A stretch of 5,082 nucleotides of DNA. Origin: Bacteroidales bacterium. Its GTDB lineage: Bacteria; Bacteroidota; Bacteroidia; Bacteroidales; VadinHA17. Where the stretch lies: the NCBI GenBank assembly GCA_030692905.1, contig JAUYBT010000154.1, positions 1-5,082 on the forward strand. Reading direction: 5' to 3'. Shown here in pieces: positions 1 to 5,082 of this stretch. The first letter of the stretch is position 1. Every line of letters begins with the position of its first letter. The position numbers and the translations under genes are program-made. The notes beneath the pieces are model-generated. The model had not been told where the DNA came from and did no database searches. It worked only from the letters and a program-made list of their open reading frames with translations.

Positions 1-636
1 AGCATAGGCCATCAGCGGAATCGCTGCGACCTTATCGTGTTTATGTGAAAGGGCAGGTTTGTATGCTGAAGGGATCATCTCATCGAATGATTTGATGCCA
101 TTTTCCTTTACATATAACAACCATGCTGCATTGTCTACCCCGACCAGTGCATTCAAGGCAAAAGTTTTACGTAAACCTGGGGTTGAAGTAATCTTTTCCC
201 CAAATTTATATACTTCCGGATATAACATGTCTAGCAGTTCCACTGGTGTAGTAAAACTCTGCCCATTAACCATTTGCATGGCTTTTTCAGTCATGGCATA
301 CATCAGTGCATTACCACCGCTTTCAGAATGGTTGGCAAATACAAGTGCATCGGACCAAAGAACATTTTGAGTACATAATCCTATCGAATGCCTGCCGGAA
401 TTACTCTCCATGTAAGCTGCTGATTGCCATATTTCAGTCATATAGCCCCCCTTAAAACCAAATGGACGGATTAGTGGTTCCCGTTCAAAATTTGAATTGA
501 CTTTAGATATCTTTATGGTTTTTGGTGCAATACCTGTGCATCCTGAAACTAAAAAATCAAGAGGACTGACAACAACAGAAGCGCCGGTAACAAGAATCCC
601 TCTCCTGATAAATGTTCTGCGATTATGTGGTGACAT
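1..636 (-). CDS. Enolase-superfamily-like Tat lipoprotein, N-terminal part (runs off left edge)
   Basis: The frame is open from the ATG at 634-636 to the window edge, giving 212 residues with no stop; the C-terminus is missing. The N-terminus carries a twin-arginine motif (R6-R7-T-F-I), a hydrophobic stretch, and then V-S-G-C with Cys33, which fits a lipobox. It is therefore probably a Tat-exported lipoprotein. The mature part contains GLCTQNVLWSDA (about 86-97), SGGNALMYAMTEKA (about 105-118) and VGVDNAAWLLYVKENG (about 165-180). These resemble the capping domain of Bacteroidota proteins annotated as mandelate racemase/muconate lactonizing or L-Ala-D/L-Glu epimerase-like. That recognition is from memory and is moderate. 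The catalytic barrel lies outside the window, so activity cannot be judged. The start is one base after the stop of the upstream TIM-barrel gene, with no clear Shine-Dalgarno, which suggests translational coupling. A role as sugar-acid epimerase or dehydratase is inferred from family and neighbours. Confidence 0.62.
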   Translation of the reverse strand, partial: MSPHNRRTFIRRGILVTGASVVVSPLDFLVSGCTGIAPKTIKISKVNSNFEREPLIRPFGFKGGYMTEIWQSAAYMESNSGRHSIGLCTQNVLWSDALVFANHSESGGNALMYAMTEKAMQMVNGQSFTTPVELLDMLYPEVYKFGEKITSTPGLRKTFALNALVGVDNAAWLLYVKENGIKSFDEMIPSAYKPALSHKHDKVAAIPLMAYA

Positions 637-637
637 A

Positions 638-1591
638 TTAAATAAGCTGGTATTTATTAAGATAGATATTCAAATAATCCATGTCCTTTTTGAGCTTCCG
701 TACAATTATTTCCTGTTGCTGAATAAGTGTCAGTTTTTCTTCCCCTTTTTCGAGCAATGGATATTCGATATGGAGGGTGATCGGACCTGTAATGTTGAGT
801 TCTTTCACAGTTTTAAAGAAGAGATCAAAGTTAACCATGCCTTCACCAAGCGGAACTGTGACAGCCTGTGGTTTTCCATTTCCTGTTTTCCAGGTAAAAT
901 CTTTTATAGCCAATGTCCGTATATGACTGGCAATAAGGCGCATACCAATAATCCAAGCATTGGCTCCTTCCACCATTGCATGACGTACATCATATTGACA
1001 GCCTGCGAATTCCGGTGGAAAATCACGAAGAAGTTCATACAAATCCCAGACGGGTCCTCCTACCCTTGTTCCTGCATGGTTCTGGTAGCTACCATGAATT
1101 TTATATTTCCGGTTAAGCTCAACAATACCTTTCAAACTGGCTTTGTGTTTCTGGAGTGATTCCCATATACCAATTTTATTATCAAATTCGTAATAACCTA
1201 ACCTGTAGTGCGTTACTCCAAGTGAAGAGGCTATTTTCAATACTTTCTCGGTATCAGGATCAGTGGCAGATACTATCCCGCTCACCATCATATCAATTGC
1301 AAGGTTAAATTTCTTTGCCTCATCAACAAGTTTTGGCAATGCTGTTTCGACAGATGCAGGCTCCACTTTTCCTCCGGGACGAACTGTAAGATCAAATCCA
1401 CCGATACAGGATTTTGCAATACATTCACACATAAAACCAAAATCATAACTATCGAGTGGTTTTGAAAATAGCCTGACCGGGAATTTGCCTTCAGCGGGTC
1501 CCGGCAAATATGATTCCAGGCTTGATGCAAAAGGTATTGCAGCTCCGGCAACTGCCATGGTTGAAATAAACTCTCTTCTGTTTTGCTTCAT
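638..1591 (-). CDS. Tat-exported TIM-barrel sugar isomerase/epimerase-like protein
   Basis: This complete 317-residue protein has an N-terminal Tat signal (N4-R5-R6-E-F-I, then a hydrophobic Ala-rich stretch to about residue 23). The rest matches the xylose isomerase-like TIM-barrel family (AP endonuclease 2 / sugar phosphate isomerase type). Recognisable barrel elements are GGFDLTVRPGG (64-74), YQNHAG (169-174), the D-x-x-H motif at D201 and H204, the H223 to K230-D231 strand, PLGEG (247-251) and HIEYP (274-278). By analogy with tagatose 3-epimerase-type enzymes, D201, H223 and E276 would be metal ligands and H204 a substrate contact. The usual first ligand, Glu in an ENH motif, is Gln170 here. 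The ATG at 1589-1591 is the natural start because it directly precedes the Tat motif. The gene begins 11 nt after the oxidoreductase stop and ends 1 nt before the next start. The substrate is unknown; a keto-sugar produced by the upstream oxidoreductase is a reasonable guess. A lyase or hydratase role on a keto-glycoside is an alternative. Confidence 0.85.
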   Translation of the reverse strand: MKQNRREFISTMAVAGAAIPFASSLESYLPGPAEGKFPVRLFSKPLDSYDFGFMCECIAKSCIGGFDLTVRPGGKVEPASVETALPKLVDEAKKFNLAIDMMVSGIVSATDPDTEKVLKIASSLGVTHYRLGYYEFDNKIGIWESLQKHKASLKGIVELNRKYKIHGSYQNHAGTRVGGPVWDLYELLRDFPPEFAGCQYDVRHAMVEGANAWIIGMRLIASHIRTLAIKDFTWKTGNGKPQAVTVPLGEGMVNFDLFFKTVKELNITGPITLHIEYPLLEKGEEKLTLIQQQEIIVRKLKKDMDYLNIYLNKYQLI

Positions 1592-1597
1592 TTTAAT

Positions 1598-1611
1598 AAA
1601 CTTTAAAGTTT
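1598..1611. repeat. 14-bp perfect palindrome over the oxidoreductase stop codon
   Basis: The sequence aaactttaaagttt reads identically on both strands. It overlaps the oxidoreductase stop (1603-1605) and lies six bases before the TIM-barrel ATG. As RNA it could form only a weak five-pair, A/U-rich stem with a four-base loop, so it is not a terminator. It may be chance in AT-rich DNA or a small effect on translation of the downstream gene. Confidence 0.35.
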
Positions 1612-3024
1612 CCAGGGGTTTCGGTATTCGTAATGAAGAAGTTTATTAGCTGCCTCGCTGTTAGTAAATTTCTCTTTCTCAGGATCCCAGTGCAACCTTT
1701 CGCGGGTTGCAAGAGCTATGTTTGCGAGATGGGCAAAGGATGTTGAACGGTGTCCCTCTTCGAGCGGACATAGCGGTGTTTCTTTCGATTTTATACAATC
1801 AACAAAGTTTCGGACAAGGTTAGCTGTGCTGTCGCGACTGCTGCCATTCGCCAGAGCTTCATCTTTGGCATTAAATTCTTCTGCTATAACTAGATCTTTC
1901 CATGACTGGAATTGTCCGGCGCTGGCTGGAGTGATCCTGTATCCGCCTTCACCTGCATTCAAGGTTCCTTTTGTACCACGAAGTTCCACTTCTCCATATG
2001 GGAACAGACCTCCGCTGCTTGCCTCATAAATACAAAAAGCTGCAATGGCTCCCGAGGCAAATTCGTATGTAACCTGCATGGTATCAGGTATTGTACGATC
2101 GTCATCAACAATATATTTCCCTCCGTGGGCACTTATTGCAACAGGAGCTTTCTCACCCATCATCCAGCGGATAACATCCATGAAATGCACTCCCCAGTTA
2201 CCCATCTGGCTTGAGTAGTCGCTCCACCAACGGAAATTATATGGTGCTATATTATACTGATAAGGACGGAATGCCCGTGGCCCAAGCCACATATCCCAGT
2301 TGAAATTTTTTGGCGGTTCTTCCGCTTTCAACTTCCCGATTCCTCCGGGATACATATTATTGATCCTGTAAGCCCTTGCAACTGTAACTTTCCCGATTTT
2401 TCCCCCGGGAATTTCTTTGGCGAGTTTCTGGTAAACAGCTGCTCCTCTTCTGTTCAGGCCAACGGCTACGACACGTTTAGTTGCAGCCTGGGCTTCAATC
2501 ATGGCTCTGCCTTCACGAATTGTAATAGTCAGTGGTTTTTCAACATATACATCTTTTCCTGCCTTTACTGCTGCTATCATCTGAAGTGCATGCCAATGAT
2601 CGGGAGTAGCTATAGCCACTGCATCTATATCTTTATTTTCCAATAACTTACGAAAATCATCATATCTTTCTACTTTATTGGTAAAAGTCTCATCAAGACG
2701 TGGTATCTGACTACCCAGATCCTTAATATATCGGGGCTCCACCTGATTCCGGTCGCGCAAAAGATAAGGCTCATAAGTATCACAAAATGCAACTATTTGT
2801 ACATCGGGCTGATTCATAAACAAACCCAGAAGTTGCGATCCACGGTTTCCTAGTCCGATAAAGCCCATGTTAACCTTATCATTTGCCCCAATAATGCGGT
2901 TGTAGCTGGTCGCACTCAGTGATGAAGCACCAAGTGTCACTCCGGCTGTAACGATACTCGTTTTAGAAATAAATTCACGACGTGTCGTGTAATTTTTGCT
3001 TTTCATAGTGTTTTTTTTTCTCAT
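1603..3024 (-). CDS. Tat-exported Gfo/Idh/MocA-family oxidoreductase
   Basis: The complete protein has 473 residues from the ATG at 3022-3024, or 467 from a second in-frame ATG at 3004-3006. Residues 14-21 (TRREFISK) form a near-consensus twin-arginine motif, followed by a hydrophobic stretch and a likely cleavage site near LSA (36-38). The Rossmann domain starts with GFIGLGNRG (54-62), followed by AFCD (79-82), the strand-end motif TPDHWHA (140-146) and VEKP (161-164) with the family's conserved Lys163. The C-terminal alpha/beta substrate domain contains WDMWLGP (243-249) and GNWGVHFMD (275-283), where His280 is a likely active-site residue. These features indicate an NAD(P)-dependent oxidation or epimerisation of a sugar, sugar acid or glycoside. 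It is not a good match to the GH109 glycosidase subgroup, because the EKP lysine is retained. Export by Tat implies that the folded enzyme carries its nucleotide with it, as in glucose-fructose oxidoreductase of Zymomonas. It sits 9 nt after the upstream gene and 11 nt before the TIM-barrel gene, so a shared pathway is likely. The exact substrate cannot be read from the sequence. Confidence 0.92.
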   Translation of the reverse strand: MRKKNTMKSKNYTTRREFISKTSIVTAGVTLGASSLSATSYNRIIGANDKVNMGFIGLGNRGSQLLGLFMNQPDVQIVAFCDTYEPYLLRDRNQVEPRYIKDLGSQIPRLDETFTNKVERYDDFRKLLENKDIDAVAIATPDHWHALQMIAAVKAGKDVYVEKPLTITIREGRAMIEAQAATKRVVAVGLNRRGAAVYQKLAKEIPGGKIGKVTVARAYRINNMYPGGIGKLKAEEPPKNFNWDMWLGPRAFRPYQYNIAPYNFRWWSDYSSQMGNWGVHFMDVIRWMMGEKAPVAISAHGGKYIVDDDRTIPDTMQVTYEFASGAIAAFCIYEASSGGLFPYGEVELRGTKGTLNAGEGGYRITPASAGQFQSWKDLVIAEEFNAKDEALANGSSRDSTANLVRNFVDCIKSKETPLCPLEEGHRSTSFAHLANIALATRERLHWDPEKEKFTNSEAANKLLHYEYRNPWKL

Positions 3025-3033
3025 GTTGATTTG
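3004..3033 (-). promoter_or_regulatory. Translation start region of the oxidoreductase with two ATGs and an A9 run
   Basis: Two in-frame ATGs (3022-3024 and 3004-3006) are separated by a run of nine A on the coding strand (3011-3019). Neither has a convincing Shine-Dalgarno. A/T-rich leaders are usual in Bacteroidota, so the second ATG, preceded by the A-rich run and closer to the Tat motif, is a plausible real start. The first would add the basic residues MRKKNT. Sequence alone does not decide. Confidence 0.4.
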
Positions 3034-5082
3034 CTATTCTACTTTGATGATTTTCTTAAGTGATATTGTTTTGCCTTCTGATGTAATACCCTGTATATTA
3101 ATCTCATAATCAGAAGTAATATCAGAAGTCCAGAATTCAATTCTTGCCTTACCATCTTTATCGGGTTTAACAGATGGATTCCAATAGAGTGTATTTCTGA
3201 AATCCGGAATCCGGCTATTCTTCATTTCTGCTGACGAATAATCAGGTGATAAAAATGATACTACTGGATCAATTACTCTATAAGGTAGTCTGGTTGCATG
3301 GCCAGGAAGTGTAACACTACCAAAATCACCAGACTTTGTAATTACATTTACTATACCAAAGAATAAGTAATCACCAACAAAATATCTTTCTTTCACTACA
3401 TCAATTTTTTCAACAATTTCAGGATCAAGATTAGCAATAATTGATGGATCATTAATAATAACCCCATCGATCAGTAAGCCCGGGGCTACTTCATAAGTTT
3501 TATTATCAACAGGATCAGCTATTAAAATCTCATAAACAGACTTTTTATTCTTTAAGAATACACCCGGTATAAGTTCAAAAAAGACCTCCTGCATCACAGG
3601 CAGTTTAATATAATCTGCCATAATCAGTTCGACATCAGGCTTACCATAGAATCTTTTTGGCTTTAGTTGAGGAATAACGGGAGTCACAGGGTCTCCAATG
3701 GAAGAAGATCCATAAATTTTCATCACCTGAAAGTTAACACTCCACTTTGAAACATAATGAGGTATCGGTTTGTTGGTTGAATCGACCAATATCTCAGACT
3801 GAAGATATTGATCCGAAAATGATGATTCAATAATAATTTTGTTGTTTTTAGTGACTTTATCAGGCTGGATTATTAAATCTTTTATCCCTTCATCGATATG
3901 AATATTGAAGTTGAAATTTCCTAAATAATCGGTTCTGGCATATTGGAAAACAGCCTCTTTTCCCGGGGTAGATAGCAAAAGAAACTCATCGGGATCTGCT
4001 GCTTTCTGTTCCCGTGTCAGAAGTTTTCCAAAAAGGTAATGGTTCTCCTTTTCTACCTGATATTTAAAAACAGGCATATCATCGGATAATATCGTTCTCC
4101 AATTAATCCAGTTACTCTTAACAGTTAAAAGAAGACTATCCATGATTTCCGGTGGAAGCTCGCTAATTTTTCTACCTTCAATCGTATTCCATGGAAATAA
4201 TCCGAACTCTGTACCAAATACCAGATAATCATTAAGTCCCACATTCACAAGGTCATTGGTTAAAGGAGCAACGGATATACTTAGATTTGTTGTATTCAAT
4301 GTTGTAGATAATTCATTACCCATCTCAATTCCGAGGGTTATTTTATTCCTGACATTACAAATGTCGATCGAATTAAGAGCCAGTAATTGTTTTTCCTTAC
4401 CTTTGGTATAAATAAACCTTTCTCTGATTGGCCGGCCTTTTGAATCAAATACTGTTACATGATTGATACCGGCAGTCAGTAGCGTTTTAGGGAGAGCGAT
4501 TTTTATGTTCCCCTCCGGTATCCTTTCAGAACTTACATGGTCGATTATTCCATGAGTCTGAATAAACAGATAAAAAAGATTACTGTTCTCAGAACGATAA
4601 TTTTCATCAGCATTAACAAATATCTCTAAAGTATCCGGTTTAAGATTATTTACTTTCAGGGTCAGTCCTGCTTCATTTGTCCCCCGGTTGATTTCAGTAC
4701 CGGTTTCTCCATCCTGGATATTGCCTGAACTTAGCTTTCCCTTAAATGCTTTAGTGCTAAATGAATTGTAAACCTTAATATCCTTCATAAAGCAATTATA
4801 AGGAAGAAAATTTTTCATCCAGTTGGTATATGCCCTGATTGTATAGGTTCCTGTGCTTAAGGTGTCGGGTAATACAATCTGCCCCGGGCCAAAACCCTGA
4901 ACAAGCCTGAAGCGTTTCTGCACCACCGGCCGGTTTTCAGGATTCAGCAATTCAAAATAGACAATTTTGCTATTTAATGAAGGCTTTAACCTTTGTCTGT
5001 CAATCAGATATACATTAAACCATAAATCTTCTCCTGCTACATACTCTTCCCTGTCGGAATGGACATATATTTCTTCTCTTGG
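3034..5082 (-). CDS. MG2 (macroglobulin-type) protein with TonB-plug-like segment, C-terminal part (runs off right edge)
   Basis: The frame is open from the window edge to the TAG at 3034-3036, giving 682 residues. An internal TTG at 4948-4950 can be mistaken for a start, but 44 further in-frame residues upstream clearly belong to the fold. Residues 1 to about 105 resemble a macroglobulin MG2 beta-domain: EEIYVHSDREEYVAGEDLWF near the edge, then a glycine-rich turn, GTYTIRAYTNWMKN, and further beta-rich domains. Residues about 536-587 resemble a TonB-dependent receptor plug: LLIDGVIINDP, EIVEKIDVVKERY, GIVNVITKSGDF. No outer-membrane beta-barrel follows. The C-terminus (about 629-682) is another beta-sandwich-like segment (PDKDGKARIEFWTSD). 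No C-x-E-Q thioester motif is present, so it is not a classical protease-trapping alpha-2-macroglobulin. Any signal peptide lies outside the window. An envelope location is inferred. Function is unknown; it is the first visible gene of the operon. Hand-sampled GC (25-37% in two 60-base lines) is lower than in the oxidoreductase gene (47-53%). Confidence 0.8.
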   Translation of the reverse strand, partial: PREEIYVHSDREEYVAGEDLWFNVYLIDRQRLKPSLNSKIVYFELLNPENRPVVQKRFRLVQGFGPGQIVLPDTLSTGTYTIRAYTNWMKNFLPYNCFMKDIKVYNSFSTKAFKGKLSSGNIQDGETGTEINRGTNEAGLTLKVNNLKPDTLEIFVNADENYRSENSNLFYLFIQTHGIIDHVSSERIPEGNIKIALPKTLLTAGINHVTVFDSKGRPIRERFIYTKGKEKQLLALNSIDICNVRNKITLGIEMGNELSTTLNTTNLSISVAPLTNDLVNVGLNDYLVFGTEFGLFPWNTIEGRKISELPPEIMDSLLLTVKSNWINWRTILSDDMPVFKYQVEKENHYLFGKLLTREQKAADPDEFLLLSTPGKEAVFQYARTDYLGNFNFNIHIDEGIKDLIIQPDKVTKNNKIIIESSFSDQYLQSEILVDSTNKPIPHYVSKWSVNFQVMKIYGSSSIGDPVTPVIPQLKPKRFYGKPDVELIMADYIKLPVMQEVFFELIPGVFLKNKKSVYEILIADPVDNKTYEVAPGLLIDGVIINDPSIIANLDPEIVEKIDVVKERYFVGDYLFFGIVNVITKSGDFGSVTLPGHATRLPYRVIDPVVSFLSPDYSSAEMKNSRIPDFRNTLYWNPSVKPDKDGKARIEFWTSDITSDYEINIQGITSEGKTISLKKIIKVE

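Noticed and set aside
59..370. A 103-residue plus-strand open frame
   Set aside because: It lies opposite the enolase-superfamily-like gene, which is open throughout and shows family-like motifs; the plus-strand product shows none.
497..1159. A 220-residue plus-strand open frame
   Set aside because: It is antisense to the TIM-barrel gene and crosses its junction with the next gene. Its translation is rich in Phe, Cys and Ile with no recognisable domain, while the minus-strand frames give clear protein families.
1263..1551. Short open frames on both strands inside the TIM-barrel gene
   Set aside because: They are alternative frames of an intact coding region and have no recognisable features.
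1718..2214. Two overlapping plus-strand open frames of about 100 residues
   Set aside because: Both are antisense to the well-supported oxidoreductase gene, and their translations show no domain or export signal.
1603..3024. Assignment of the oxidoreductase to GH109-type glycosidases
   Set aside because: Those proteins share the Tat signal and Rossmann fold but differ around the EKP motif; here EKP with its lysine and TPDHWHA point to an ordinary oxidoreductase subgroup.
4925..4934. 10-bp palindrome accggccggt
   Set aside because: It is inside coding sequence, short, and explained by the codons for the residues it encodes; no second copy was noticed.
4948..4950. TTG as the start codon of the MG2/plug-like protein
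   Set aside because: The same frame continues upstream for 44 codons to the window edge and encodes the first strands of the MG2-like domain, so the true start is outside the window.
3034..5082. SusC-type TonB-dependent transporter or classical alpha-2-macroglobulin
   Set aside because: The plug-like segment is not followed by a long beta-barrel, and no C-x-E-Q thioester motif is present.

Overview
The window looks like AT-rich DNA from a Bacteroidota bacterium. Three things suggest this. One is a macroglobulin (MG2)-type protein with a TonB-plug-like segment, an architecture I associate mainly with this phylum. The second is start codons preceded by A/T-rich sequence without a clear Shine-Dalgarno motif. 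The third is sugar-metabolism proteins that begin with twin-arginine (RREF-type) export signals. The assignment is inferred from protein character, not from a database search.

Everything coding lies on the minus strand, so the transcription order runs from right to left. (1) 3034-5082 holds the C-terminal 682 residues of an MG2/plug-like protein whose start lies beyond the right edge. (2) 1603-3024 is a complete Gfo/Idh/MocA-family oxidoreductase with a Tat signal. (3) 638-1591 is a complete TIM-barrel sugar isomerase/epimerase-like protein with a Tat signal. (4) 1-636 holds the N-terminal 212 residues of what looks like an enolase-superfamily (mandelate racemase/muconate lactonizing-like) protein with a Tat signal and a lipobox. 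The gaps are 9, 11 and 1 nucleotides, so this is almost certainly one operon with no room for internal promoters or terminators. No stretch over 300 bases lacks a gene. I see no RNA gene, mobile element, CRISPR array or terminator.

The last three genes read as a module acting on a sugar or sugar acid outside the cytoplasm: an NAD(P)-type dehydrogenase, an epimerase/isomerase or lyase-type TIM barrel, and an acid-sugar epimerase/dehydratase-type barrel. All three appear to be exported folded through Tat, and the last is probably anchored in a membrane as a lipoprotein. A plausible but unproven model is periplasmic oxidation of a sugar or glycoside to a keto intermediate followed by isomerisation or elimination. 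The role of the MG2/plug-like protein is unknown. It may be an envelope or surface component serving the module, or an unrelated gene that happens to be co-transcribed.
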